Assembly (NCBI GenBank): GCA_947166705.1
Contig: CAMVFE010000020.1
Span: 1 to 39,922 of the forward strand
DNA length: 39,922 bases
Origin: an uncultured Clostridia bacterium
Lineage (GTDB): Bacteria; Bacillota; Clostridia; Christensenellales; Aristaeellaceae
Reading direction: 5' to 3'
The position numbers were made by a program, and so were the translations under genes. The notes under the pieces are model-generated. The model was not told where the DNA came from and made no database searches. It saw only the letters and a list, made by a program, of their open reading frames with translations. Below are positions 31,842 through 38,653 of the stretch, piece after piece (within the stretch, counting starts at the first letter, position 1; every line of letters begins with the position of its first letter).

Positions 31842-32750
31842 ATGGTTACCGCGAAATCATTTGTAGAGAAGGTATACATCCCGCTGCTGGAGGGCTGGGG
31901 GTACATCTGGGGCACGGCCGGCGTCGTCTGGACCTGGGAAAAGCAGGAGAAGATGAACGGGACGACGGACGAGAACCGGGCCATGTCCAGGAAGTACGGC
32001 GCCCAGTGGATCGGGGACAGGGTGACGGACTGCAGCGGGCTCCCCATGTGGGCCCTAAAGCAGCTGGGGGAGACCATCTGCCACCACGCCCGCTACCAGT
32101 ACACGGACTACAGCGCCCGCAAGGGGAAGCTGACAGGCGGCGCCCGGGAGGACGGGCAGCCCGTCCTGCCGGGCACGGCGGTGTTCCTGCAGGGCAGCAA
32201 GGACCGGATCCACCACGTGGGCGTATACGTGGGGCACGGCGTCTGCATCGAGGCCAAGGGCGCCAAGTACGGCGTGGTCACGTCCGAGCTTTCCCACTGG
32301 GACCATTGGGGGGAACTCAAAATGGTGGATTATACGGACGCCGCGGAGATCGAGAACGAGCCGGCGCCGGAGATCCCGGAGAGAGAGGAGAAACAGGACG
32401 TGCTGTACCGCGCGATCGTTGACAATCCTGGCGCATGGCTGAACGTCCGCAGCGGGCCGGGCACCAAGTACAGCGTGCTGTTCCGGCTGGAAAAGGGGGA
32501 CGGGGTGGATGTGCTGGCAGAATCAGATGACGGCAAATGGGACCAGATCCGTTTCGGCAGTCGCGTCGGCTGGGCGGTGGCGGAGTATCTGCAGCGCACG
32601 GACGAGCAGCCGGAGGAACCGCCGGAGGACGACGACGGGGACAAGGGCGAGGAGGACGGCACAGACCAGCTGCGGTCCGTGATGGACGAGCTGCTGGAGA
32701 TCCGGAAAAAACTGGACGATGTGATCCGCAGGGTGGGGGGTACGCCGTGA
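31842..32750 (+). CDS. Endolysin: NlpC/P60-type amidase with SH3 domain
   Basis: A 302-residue product starting at ATG 31842. The catalytic domain (about 1-160) has TDCSGLP with Cys64 and HHVGVYVG with His125, the Cys/His pair of NlpC/P60 or CHAP-type peptidoglycan hydrolases. Residues about 185-248 form a bacterial SH3 domain for wall binding (LNVRSGPGTKYSVLFRLEKG, GWAVAEYLQ). An acidic linker (EEPPEDDDGDKGEED) and a short coiled coil end the protein. Its position before holin genes marks the lysis cassette. The C-terminal coiled coil is not typical of endolysins and may drive oligomerisation. Confidence 0.9.
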   Translation: MVTAKSFVEKVYIPLLEGWGYIWGTAGVVWTWEKQEKMNGTTDENRAMSRKYGAQWIGDRVTDCSGLPMWALKQLGETICHHARYQYTDYSARKGKLTGGAREDGQPVLPGTAVFLQGSKDRIHHVGVYVGHGVCIEAKGAKYGVVTSELSHWDHWGELKMVDYTDAAEIENEPAPEIPEREEKQDVLYRAIVDNPGAWLNVRSGPGTKYSVLFRLEKGDGVDVLAESDDGKWDQIRFGSRVGWAVAEYLQRTDEQPEEPPEDDDGDKGEEDGTDQLRSVMDELLEIRKKLDDVIRRVGGTP

Positions 32751-32836
32751 ACGCGCTGGGCATCGTGATCCTGTGCGCGCTGTGTGCGGGGACTGCCTGG
32801 ATCCTGCTGATGATCAGTAAAGGAGAAAAGAAATGA
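32747..32836 (+). CDS. 29-residue membrane peptide in the lysis cassette
   Basis: GTG 32747 overlaps the endolysin stop (GTGA) and reads VNALGIVILCALCAGTAWIL followed by LMISKGEKK to the stop at 32834-32836, itself overlapping the next ATG. One transmembrane helix with a short basic tail. Coupled translation on both sides argues it is real. It could be a small holin-like or antiholin peptide; no family recognised. Confidence 0.6.
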   Translation: MNALGIVILCALCAGTAWILLMISKGEKK

Positions 32837-33105
32837 CGAGTTATGAATTTGAAGTGGCGGCCAAGAACGCGATTGTCAGATTTGTGGAAGCAAGATACAG
32901 GGAAACATATCGTATCCAGGATATCAACATGGTCTGGTTTGCGCATGTGCTGGGCCATAAGAAGGGAATTTTCATCGATAACGGGGAAAACCGTAGGCTG
33001 TACGAGGTGACCTATCATTCCGGGAAAGACGAAATGTATGTGGATGTCTATGATAAGGTGATCAATTATGTCGCGGAGATCGACAAAGAGGTGAAATCGG
33101 AATGA
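32833..33105 (+). CDS. DUF6275-like small protein
   Basis: A 90-residue product starting at ATG 32833 in an ATGA overlap. The layout resembles the DUF6275 family of Firmicutes phages: an N-terminal helix ending in VRFVEARY, a VWFAHVLGHKKGIFI strand region, and YEVTYHSGKDEMYVDVYDKV near the C terminus. Family function is unknown; it is often found in lysis or late accessory positions. Codon use here is somewhat less GC-rich than in the virion genes. Confidence 0.6.
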   Translation: MTSYEFEVAAKNAIVRFVEARYRETYRIQDINMVWFAHVLGHKKGIFIDNGENRRLYEVTYHSGKDEMYVDVYDKVINYVAEIDKEVKSE

Positions 33106-33542
33106 AAGACAAAATCCTGCAAATGCTGGCCGCCGTGGGCGGCGCGATCCTGTCATTCTTCTGCGGCATCCCGCCGATCATGTGGGTGCTGGTGGCGGTG
33201 ATGAGCCTGGACTATCTGACCGGGATCATCTGCGGCATCATGGGCGTGAGCGAAAAGACGCCGCACGGACACCTGGACAGCAGCGCGGCCTTCCGGGGCT
33301 TGATGAAAAAGGTGCTGATCATCATCGTGGTGCTGCTGGCGGCCCTGCTGGACAAGGCGGTGGCCATGGGCGCCGGCATCGAATTCGCCGCGGTGACCGG
33401 GGCGACATGCCTGTGGTTCATCGCCAGCGAGGGCATCAGCGTACTGGAGAACGTGATCAAGCTGGGCGTGCCCGTGCCGGTGATCCTGACAAAGGCCCTG
33501 GAGCTGATGAAGAGCAAGGGCGGGGATGATCAGAAACAATGA
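33102..33542 (+). CDS. Holin, toxin-secretion/phage-lysis type
   Basis: A 146-residue product starting at ATG 33102 (ATGA overlap). Three hydrophobic segments at about residues 8-42, 67-88 and 92-112. The motif VLVAVMSLDYLTGIICGIMG, followed by SSAAFRGLMKKVLIIIVVLL, is the hallmark of the phage_holin_4 family. Holins pore the inner membrane at a set time and let the endolysin reach the wall. It overlaps the following gene, so the small protease may be made together with the lysis proteins. Confidence 0.9.
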   Translation: MKDKILQMLAAVGGAILSFFCGIPPIMWVLVAVMSLDYLTGIICGIMGVSEKTPHGHLDSSAAFRGLMKKVLIIIVVLLAALLDKAVAMGAGIEFAAVTGATCLWFIASEGISVLENVIKLGVPVPVILTKALELMKSKGGDDQKQ

Positions 33543-33934
33543 GCAGATGGCAGTACTTCAACCCGTCGCCGGACGGAAAGCATGTGGGCGATTGCGTAGT
33601 TCGAGCAATCGCCTGCGCGCTTGAAACGGACTGGGCGACGGCATACGCCATCCTTTGCACAAAGGGCATGGAACTTTCGGACATGCCATCAGCGAATCAC
33701 GTCTGGGGAGCGGTGCTGCGGGATCACGGATTCCGGTCCAGGGCGATTCCGGACACGTGCCCGGCGTGCTACACGGTAGCGGATTTCGCCAGAGACCACA
33801 AAAACGGAACGTATGTGCTGGGGACAGGCTCACACGCGGTGACGGTGGCGGACGGCGGGACGATCTACGACAGCTGGGATTCATCCGGCGAGGTGCCGAT
33901 TATATATTTTTATAAGGAGGATGCGGAAAAATGA
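33539..33934 (+). CDS. Small papain-like cysteine peptidase homologue
   Basis: A 131-residue product starting at ATG 33539 (ATGA overlap with the holin). GDCVVRAIACAL near residues 17-28 is a papain-like Cys helix (Cys19). GTYVLGTGSHAVTV near 91-104 holds a candidate catalytic His, and IYDSWDSSG further on a candidate Asp. The order Cys-His-Asp fits a C39/papain-like fold. Similar short proteins are frequent in gut Firmicutes phages and prophages, without a known target. It may process a virion or surface protein, or act in host interaction. Confidence 0.6.
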   Translation: MSRWQYFNPSPDGKHVGDCVVRAIACALETDWATAYAILCTKGMELSDMPSANHVWGAVLRDHGFRSRAIPDTCPACYTVADFARDHKNGTYVLGTGSHAVTVADGGTIYDSWDSSGEVPIIYFYKEDAEK

Positions 33935-34317
33935 TTGATCAGTACGGCGGATGGATCCCGGATTATCCGGGGCAGCAGCCCTACCAGGATCCTGCGTACA
34001 TGCGGGCGCGGAATATGCCGCAGCAGGGACAACAGCAGGCGTCCAGGATGGTGGAAGCGGTGCAGGTGCAGAACGAAAAGGCGGTGCTGGACTTCCCGGT
34101 GGGGGCCGGCGCGACCAAGATCTTCATGGCGGCGGACGACAGCTTCCTGGCGGTAAAGTCTGTGACGGTGGCAGGCCAGGTGATAATCGACATGTATGAC
34201 AAGAGGCCGCCGGCACCGCCGGTACCGGAGATCAATCCGAGCGACTATGTGCGCAGGGACGAGATCGGTCAGCTGATCGAGGAGACCATCAAAAAATATA
34301 AGGAGGCACAGCAATGA
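33931..34317 (+). CDS. Hypothetical protein, small accessory gene
   Basis: A 128-residue product starting at ATG 33931 (ATGA overlap). N-terminal 45 residues are Pro/Gln/Tyr-rich (GGWIPDYPGQQPYQDPAYMR). A compact beta domain follows (AVLDFPVGAGATKIFMAADD, FLAVKSVTVAGQVIIDMYDK). A Pro-rich stretch and a C-terminal helix end it. No family recognised. It belongs to a tightly overlapping accessory operon with the holin and the papain-like gene, and its disordered N terminus resembles the two genes that follow. Confidence 0.55.
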   Translation: MIDQYGGWIPDYPGQQPYQDPAYMRARNMPQQGQQQASRMVEAVQVQNEKAVLDFPVGAGATKIFMAADDSFLAVKSVTVAGQVIIDMYDKRPPAPPVPEINPSDYVRRDEIGQLIEETIKKYKEAQQ

Positions 34318-34550
34318 GCCTGTTTGACAGAATAGCCCAGCAGCCGCAGGAGCAGCAGGGGATCACGCCGGACATGATGCGGGCGGAGATGGGACGCATC
34401 CAGGCGAACCCGGCAGCGTATCTGCAGCAGCGGGGCTTTAACATTCCGCAGGGGATGACGGACCCGAAACAGATCACGCAGTACCTGCTCCAGAGCGGGC
34501 AGGTGGGAAGCGGAAGGCTCCAGCAGGTCATGAGGATGCTGGGGCGATGA
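34314..34550 (+). CDS. Hypothetical small Gln/Met-rich protein
   Basis: A 78-residue product starting at ATG 34314 (ATGA overlap with the previous stop). It is Gln-rich and helical (SLFDRIAQQPQEQQGITPDM, then IQANPAAYLQQRGFNIPQGM and YLLQSGQVGSGRLQQVM), with a basic end. No catalytic motif is seen. Composition and overlap tie it to the preceding gene, so the two products may work together. Confidence 0.5.
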   Translation: MSLFDRIAQQPQEQQGITPDMMRAEMGRIQANPAAYLQQRGFNIPQGMTDPKQITQYLLQSGQVGSGRLQQVMRMLGR

Positions 34551-34619
34551 ATTGCGGCATAATCGCTCAGCGCGCGGAGCGATGTGCAATATATTATTTA
34601 TTTGAAAGGAGCATGATAT
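34551..34619. promoter_or_regulatory. Short AT-rich interval, possible promoter or operator
   Basis: A 69-base gap with an AT-rich run (GTGCAATATATTATTTATTT) before the ribosome site AAAGGA. GTGCAATAT is also found on the minus strand within the repressor upstream region (38096-38088). No convincing -35/-10 pair was found, so this is a weak candidate for separate control of the following genes. Confidence 0.3.
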
Positions 34620-35447
34620 ATGCTTACGGATCAGAATGGCGGCAATGGCATGGTGATGCCCGTCTCTCCCATGTATGGCGGGAACGGCGGCAGCGGATTT
34701 TTCGGCGGCGACTGGGCCTGGATCATCCTGCTGCTGCTCATCGGCGGCAATGGCTGGGGATTCGGCGGATTCGGAGGTGCTGGCATGATGATGCCCTGGA
34801 TGATGGGCGGCATGGGCGGTTTCGGCATGGACTACCTGTACCCGTGGCTCAATAACAGCCAGCATATCTCCGATGGTTTCCGAGATCAGCAGCTCAATAC
34901 CCAGATCGCCGGCCTTGGAAATCAGCTGAACACGCTGCAGCTGGGCCAGTGCCAGACGGGCAATGCCATTACAGGCGCTGTGCGGGATGGGACCTACGCA
35001 CTGAACAACACCATGCAGGGCGGTTTTGCCAACCTGGCCGCCGGCACGGCCGATCTCAAATACACTGTGGCTCAGGAAGGCTGTGCGGACCGGAATGCCC
35101 TTTCGATGGGCATCAGGGACATCATGGAAAACTGCAACCGCAACAACCAGGCTGTGCTGGACAAGCTGTGCCAGCTGGAGCTGGATGGCGTCAAGGGTCA
35201 GCTGGCTCAGGCGCAGCGTGATAACGTGGGCCTGCAGAATCAGCTCAACATGGCGACGATGCGGGAAAGCCAGATCGCGCAGACTGCCGCCATCAAGGAC
35301 GGCCAGGCCGCGCAGACGGAAGCCATCTATAACAGACTTTCCCAGTGCCCTGTCCCCAGTACGCCCGTATATGGACGGACCCCGATTTTTAGCTGCAATA
35401 ACAACGGAGGCTGCGGCTGCAACGGCAATGGCTTTGCCTACACCTGA
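34620..35447 (+). CDS. Gly-rich protein with hydrophobic segment, unknown function
   Basis: A 275-residue product starting at ATG 34620, nine bases after AAAGGA. Residues 20-75 are extremely Gly/Met/Trp-rich with a hydrophobic core (GDWAWIILLLLIGGNGWGFG, then GGAGMMMPWMMGGMGG). A long helical region follows (ITGAVRDGTYALNN, QLAQAQRDNVGLQNQLNMAT), and the end is Cys/Asn/Gly-rich (FSCNNNGGCGCNGNG). Proteins with this layout recur in Clostridia phages and prophages but no function is known. Possible roles are a membrane-inserted or aggregating surface protein. The next two genes are its usual company. Confidence 0.55.
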   Translation: MLTDQNGGNGMVMPVSPMYGGNGGSGFFGGDWAWIILLLLIGGNGWGFGGFGGAGMMMPWMMGGMGGFGMDYLYPWLNNSQHISDGFRDQQLNTQIAGLGNQLNTLQLGQCQTGNAITGAVRDGTYALNNTMQGGFANLAAGTADLKYTVAQEGCADRNALSMGIRDIMENCNRNNQAVLDKLCQLELDGVKGQLAQAQRDNVGLQNQLNMATMRESQIAQTAAIKDGQAAQTEAIYNRLSQCPVPSTPVYGRTPIFSCNNNGGCGCNGNGFAYT

Positions 35448-35462
35448 TAAGGGGGTGAGCAA

Positions 35463-35942
35463 ATGGCTATGGAATTGAGCGCCAACGAGCTGCAGACAGT
35501 ACAGGCGAATGCCGCAGTGATCTGGGAAGAGCGGCCGGTCCCCTGCTCCCGTGGCCTGGTGTACCACCGTGATGGATCCGGACTGGTACGTCTGGCGTCG
35601 CCCAGCGCCATCGGGGCGAATTGCAGACGCCGCTGCTGCTGTCAGGATTACCCGAACGCAGACTACCTGGTAGAGTACGGAGCGAACATCCAGATCCCGG
35701 ACGGAGGAACCGTGGGCCCGATCAGCCTGGGGCTGTTTATTGACGGAGAGCTGGATCCGTCGACGGTCCGCACCATCACGCCGGCAGCTGTGCAGCAGCT
35801 GGGGAACGTGAGCGCGGCGGCCATCGTATCTGTGCCGTGCATCTGCCGGTGCGCATCGATCTCCGTGCGGAACGTATCCGATCAGGCCATTGAGGTGGTT
35901 AACGCCAACGTGGTGATCAGCTTTAACGGCATCCGCCGGTAA
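35463..35942 (+). CDS. Beta-rich protein with Cys cluster, unknown function
   Basis: A 159-residue product starting at ATG 35463 behind AAGGGGGTGAG. It has a Cys cluster NCRRRCCCQDYP near residues 53-64 and a second cysteine pair VPCICRCAS near 121-129. The rest is a jelly-roll-like run of beta strands (VEYGANIQIPDGGTVGPISL, AAIVSVPCI, EVVNANVVISFNG). The build is that of a trimeric beta capsule or decoration domain, as in many small phage surface proteins. No enzyme motif. Function unknown; it probably acts with the Gly-rich neighbour. Confidence 0.55.
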   Translation: MAMELSANELQTVQANAAVIWEERPVPCSRGLVYHRDGSGLVRLASPSAIGANCRRRCCCQDYPNADYLVEYGANIQIPDGGTVGPISLGLFIDGELDPSTVRTITPAAVQQLGNVSAAAIVSVPCICRCASISVRNVSDQAIEVVNANVVISFNGIRR

Positions 35943-35957
35943 GGGAGGGGGGATAAT

Positions 35958-36389
35958 ATGGACTATGTATTCGATTTTGCATGCCAGGAATACGAGGAGA
36001 TGCAGGAGAAAGCCAAGCAGGGCAAGATGACCATGGCGGATATGCAGTACGCAGACCTGCTGATGCATTATAAAAAAAGCGCTCTGACCGCTGAGGCTAT
36101 GGAGCGGCAGGAAGGCCAGAACAGAGCAGGCAGATCCTACGACGACTACGCCGGGCGCCGGAGCATGGATGACCGGGACGACCGTTACAGCGGCGCCTAC
36201 AGTATGAGATCCTACGACGAGCGCGGCGGATCGTATCGCTCCATGATGGACGGACGATCCGGGAATGTCCGCTACTCCGGGAACGGAGCAGCGGAACACC
36301 TGCGAAAAGCCATCGATCACACGAGCGATGACGAGGCCAGGCATGAGCTGATGAAAGTACTCGAAAAGCTCGAAACCAATAATCGATAA
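35958..36389 (+). CDS. Hypothetical Tyr/Arg/Ser-rich protein
   Basis: A 143-residue product starting at ATG 35958 behind AAGGGAGGGGGG. Residues 1-50 are helical (FACQEYEEMQEKAKQGKMTM). Residues 55-105 are a disordered Tyr/Arg/Ser/Gly stretch with repeated R(S/D)YDD-like phrases. A C-terminal helix (EARHELMKVLEKLE) ends it. It closes the rightward late/accessory operon just before a strong terminator. Function unknown. Confidence 0.55.
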   Translation: MDYVFDFACQEYEEMQEKAKQGKMTMADMQYADLLMHYKKSALTAEAMERQEGQNRAGRSYDDYAGRRSMDDRDDRYSGAYSMRSYDERGGSYRSMMDGRSGNVRYSGNGAAEHLRKAIDHTSDDEARHELMKVLEKLETNNR

Positions 36390-36397
36390 AGCAAACG

Positions 36398-36420
36398 GCC
36401 CGCCCTTTAGGGCGGGCTTT
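36398..36420 (+). terminator. Strong terminator at the end of the rightward late operon
   Basis: GCCCGCCC (36398-36405), TTTA loop, GGGCGGGC (36410-36417), then TTTCG. It separates the late operon from the attachment region. Confidence 0.85.
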
Positions 36421-36451
36421 CGTGTTGCATTTCGTGTTGCATCGTGTTGCA
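36421..36451. repeat. Left arm-type repeats of attP
   Basis: CGTGTTGCA is repeated at 36421-36429, 36433-36441 and 36443-36451. Two more copies of GTGTTGCAT lie on the other side of the att core, at 36640 and 36652 inside the end of the integrase gene. Flanking short direct repeats of this kind are typical arm-binding sites of lambda-type integrases. Confidence 0.6.
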
Positions 36452-36526
36452 AAAGATGATAAATATTAGTCAAATGTGGTAAAAGAGCGTAACGGGTGAC
36501 AATGCGAAAACGCCGACAGCACCGGG

Positions 36527-36560
36527 AAAAAGAAGGAAACCGCGATATATCGCGGTTTCC
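36527..36560 (-). terminator. Leftward terminator: 26-bp perfect palindrome plus T-run
   Basis: GGAAACCGCGATA followed by its exact complement at 36535-36560. On the minus strand it runs into TTCTTTTT (36534-36527). It ends integrase transcription. Because it stands directly behind the tRNA-like att core in the same direction, it would also terminate the host tRNA after integration. Confidence 0.8.
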
Positions 36561-36565
36561 ATGTT

Positions 36566-36589
36566 TGGTCGAGGTGGCAGGATTTGAAC
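36566..36589 (-). other. attP: attP core: copy of the 3' end of a tRNA gene
   Basis: Read on the minus strand this is GTTCAAATCC then TGCCACCTCGACCA. It has the T-loop TTCAAAT, the 3' half of the T stem, a seven-base acceptor strand (CACCTCG), discriminator A and encoded CCA. The 5' part of a tRNA is absent: the bases before it do not complete the T stem. A partial tRNA 3' end next to a tyrosine integrase is the classic attP of tRNA-integrating phages. The amino-acid identity of the tRNA cannot be read from this part. Confidence 0.85.
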
Positions 36590-36604
36590 ATGTTGGCGGG
36601 GAGG

Positions 36605-37663
36605 CTATGATGGCTGAATATCGGCGTTTTCATTTTTTTGTGTTGCATTACGTGTTGCATAGTAGGCGTCGATGGTGTCGGTGATCTCCTTGTCTTTGTC
36701 GGCCATGAGGTGCTGGTAGACGTTTTTGATCATGTTCGGGGTGGCGTGGCCCATGCGGGCCATGGCGTATTTATCGGGGACGCCGAGGGACAGGAGAACG
36801 GAGGCGTAGTAGTGGCGGAGGGCGTGGAAACGGAGGGAAAGGCCCAGGGACGCGCAGAGACGCTCAAAGCGACGGGTGAGGGCGTCGGGCGTCAGGGGGA
36901 CGATGCGGTCGCCGGGGGCGGCGTCCTGGGGTTTGGTGAGATACGGGAGCGCAGGCAGCGGGATCGGGAGGGTGCGGAAGCCGGCGGTGGACTTCGGGGC
37001 TTTGGTGACGAACTCATGGTGCTCATCTTTGACCAGCGCCTGGGAGATGCGGAGGCCTTCCTTGCGGACGCAGGACCAGGTGAGGGCGCAGATCTCCGAG
37101 CGGCGCAGGCCCATGGTGGAGGCCAGGACGATGGCGGGACGGAGGACGGCATCCGCGCTGGAGGTGAGCAGATCCACCTGGTCTGCGGTGGGGATTTCGA
37201 TCTCCGTCTTTTGCTTTTTGGGCAGCTTGATGTTCAGGCGGCGCTCCGGGTTCCAGGCGCGGAGGGCGGCGGTCAGCAGGCCGTAGACGTTGCGGACGGT
37301 CTTCGGGGAATGGTCCAGGGCCAGGGTGGACACCAGGCGCTGCACTTGATCGGACGTCAGGCGGTTGAGACGGACGGACGCGATCGTCTCATAATAGCGG
37401 GCGGCGAGCTTGCGGTACTCCGCTACGGTGCGCGGGGACAGGACGCCGGAGCAGGAATCTATGTAATTTTTCAGCTGCTCTTCGACGGTGGGCGCCTGGG
37501 TGGAACGCTCTTCCAGGGTGAGCTGCCACTGGGCGGCCAAACGTTCCGCCTCCCGTTTGGTGGGGGCGGTGAATGATTCGTATTTCCGCTTGCCCTGGGC
37601 GTCCTTGCCGGCGTAGGCCAGGACGCGCCAGGAGCCGGAGGGGAGCTTTTTTGCGGTGGGCAT
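36605..37663 (-). CDS. int: Tyrosine recombinase integrase
   Basis: Minus-strand gene; ATG 37663 chosen because AGGTGA stands just upstream; a TTG at 37681 would add six residues. The 352-residue protein has an N-terminal AP2-like arm-binding domain (SGSWRVLAYAGKDAQGKRKY), a SAM-like core-binding domain (about 58-145), and a catalytic domain. The catalytic residues are Arg187 (GLRRSE), His280 and Arg283 (HALRHYYAS), His306 (GHAT) and the nucleophile Tyr316 (NVYQHL). It joins phage attP to a host tRNA gene and, with an excisionase, reverses this. Its last 20 residues are encoded by the right-hand arm repeats, so gene end and attP overlap. Confidence 0.95.
   Translation of the reverse strand: MPTAKKLPSGSWRVLAYAGKDAQGKRKYESFTAPTKREAERLAAQWQLTLEERSTQAPTVEEQLKNYIDSCSGVLSPRTVAEYRKLAARYYETIASVRLNRLTSDQVQRLVSTLALDHSPKTVRNVYGLLTAALRAWNPERRLNIKLPKKQKTEIEIPTADQVDLLTSSADAVLRPAIVLASTMGLRRSEICALTWSCVRKEGLRISQALVKDEHHEFVTKAPKSTAGFRTLPIPLPALPYLTKPQDAAPGDRIVPLTPDALTRRFERLCASLGLSLRFHALRHYYASVLLSLGVPDKYAMARMGHATPNMIKNVYQHLMADKDKEITDTIDAYYATRNATQKNENADIQPS
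36639..36660. repeat. Right arm-type repeats of attP
   Basis: TGTGTTGCAT at 36639-36648 and CGTGTTGCAT at 36651-36660, with the same 12-base period as the left set. They encode the ATRNAT stretch near the integrase C terminus. Confidence 0.55.
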
Positions 37664-37687
37664 AATATCACCTGCTATCAATGATAA

Positions 37688-38044
37688 TCAGATTGCCTTC
37701 CCGGCGGTATCTTTTTGCAAAGCCGGGTTCCCGGCGTAGCTTTGGGCGGTGGTCAGGAGCAGCTGCTGCCCCTGGGCGTTGAGGGAACGGTAGACGGAGA
37801 GAAGCTGGCACTCATCGTCAGACAGGGCGCTGCCGACCGTCTCGTGCCAGCCGAGCAGCCAGGCAGGAGCGACTCCGAGGTATTCAGCGATACGGACTAC
37901 GCGATCCATCGGGATGTTGGTGATGATGCCCTTTTCGTACTTGTAGATATTCTGCTTGGACGTGCCGACGGCGGCGGCGAGCTCTTCCTGGGTCGCGCCT
38001 TTTTCTGTCCGTGCGTGGCATATCCGGTCGCCGATCGTTGCCAT
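37688..38044 (-). CDS. CI-like repressor (XRE family)
   Basis: A 118-residue minus-strand product starting at ATG 38044. Residues 1-65 are a textbook XRE helix-turn-helix: IGDRICHARTEKGATQEELA, then AVGTSKQNIYKYEKG, then the VVRIAEYLGVAPAWLLGW tail. The remaining 50 residues are helical with no S24 peptidase, so there is no RecA-dependent self-cleavage; induction must work another way. It forms a two-gene leftward unit with the integrase (25-base gap), so lysogens keep both expressed. It should bind the switch region at 38045-38198 and repress the rightward early promoter. Confidence 0.85.
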   Translation of the reverse strand: MATIGDRICHARTEKGATQEELAAAVGTSKQNIYKYEKGIITNIPMDRVVRIAEYLGVAPAWLLGWHETVGSALSDDECQLLSVYRSLNAQGQQLLLTTAQSYAGNPALQKDTAGKAI

Positions 38045-38198
38045 GTTCAGGCACCTGCCTTTCTGTTGCTTCTATTATAGCGCGGCAATATTGCACGCCG
38101 GTTTCAACGCTGTTAAATAAATTTCAAAAATATCTTGACAAGTTCTGAAAATGGAATTATTATTTAGTAAACCTGTAAGTTACTGAGGAGGTGATGAG
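38045..38198. promoter_or_regulatory. Genetic switch between repressor and Cro-like gene
   Basis: Contains the rightward promoter (38135-38163), a leftward -10 TATAAT on the minus strand at 38079-38074 for the repressor (without a good -35), and GCAATATTGC, a 10-bp palindrome at 38085-38094, next to it. TAAGTTACT near 38177-38185, between the rightward promoter and its gene, matches in reverse an AGTAACTT near 38396. These are operator candidates. Confidence 0.55.
38135..38163 (+). promoter_or_regulatory. Rightward early promoter
   Basis: TTGACA (38135-38140), 17-base spacer, TATTAT (38158-38163). One mismatch to consensus. It lies 35 bases before the Cro-like gene and faces away from the repressor, so it is the lytic early promoter. 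Confidence 0.8.
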
Positions 38199-38429
38199 AT
38201 GCTGAATAAAAACTTGCTGAGAGCGGCCATGGCCAGGAATGGTTATAACCAAAAGCAGCTGTGTGCAGAGATTAAAATGGCGCAGCCAACATTTTCCAGA
38301 AAGCTGCGGAAAGGCGTATTCGGGACGGACGAAGTTGAGGCGATCTGCAAAGTACTTTTGATCGAGGATCCGGTGCCAATTTTTTTAGCCCGAGAAGTAA
38401 CTTGCCAAGATACTTTGAATCAATCGTAA
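38199..38429 (+). CDS. Cro-like HTH protein
   Basis: A 76-residue product starting at ATG 38199 behind GAGGAGGTGATGAG. Residues 4-55 are a compact helix-turn-helix: LLRAAMARNGYNQKQLCAEI, then KMAQPTFSRKLRKGVFGTDE and a hydrophobic cap. It is the first gene right of the switch, divergent from the repressor, so it is the Cro or antirepressor counterpart. AAGTACTTTT and AGTAACTT-like sites fall inside or at the end of the gene and may be extra operators. Confidence 0.75.
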   Translation: MLNKNLLRAAMARNGYNQKQLCAEIKMAQPTFSRKLRKGVFGTDEVEAICKVLLIEDPVPIFLAREVTCQDTLNQS

Positions 38430-38461
38430 CAATTCGTAACAACCAGAAGGAGGACGGAAAC

Positions 38462-38653
38462 ATGTGGGTAGATTGCAAGGATCGTCAGCCGGAGAAGGGC
38501 GGCGAATACCGCGTGATGCGGCGGGGACTGAGAAAGCGCGGGCAGTATGAGGACCGTTGCAAATGGACTCCGCCGATCAACGCGAGCAACGGCTACTGGA
38601 TCAACAGCAGGAGCGTGATCATCCAGACGGTGGAAGCCTGGTGGGAGGAGTGA
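38462..38653 (+). CDS. DUF551-like small protein
   Basis: Start at ATG 38462 behind AGAAGGAGGACG; 63 residues. MWVDCKDRQPEKGGEYRVM resembles the W(I/V)xxxDRLPExGGxYLV opening of the DUF551 family found in many phages, and the C terminus VIIQTVEAWWEE keeps the family's Trp-rich end. Function unknown. It is coupled to the next gene by a GTGA overlap. Confidence 0.6.
   Translation: MWVDCKDRQPEKGGEYRVMRRGLRKRGQYEDRCKWTPPINASNGYWINSRSVIIQTVEAWWEE

Larger units (their letters stand above)
36452..36604. other. attP intergenic region
   Basis: Between the arm repeats and the integrase stop there is no gene. From left to right it holds an AT-rich stretch (36452-36485), the 26-bp palindrome that terminates leftward transcripts (36535-36560), and the tRNA-like core (36566-36589). 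CATGTT repeats (near 36560 and 36589) flank the core directly. Confidence 0.6.

Noticed and set aside
34620-35942. Diversity-generating retroelement with a variable Cys/Gly-rich protein
   Set aside because: No reverse transcriptase and no template repeat pair were seen anywhere in the window.
36421-36660. Repeated CGTGTTGCA as a CRISPR array
   Set aside because: Only five short copies with 1-3 base gaps and a large central interval, no cas genes; position around attP explains them better as integrase arm sites.
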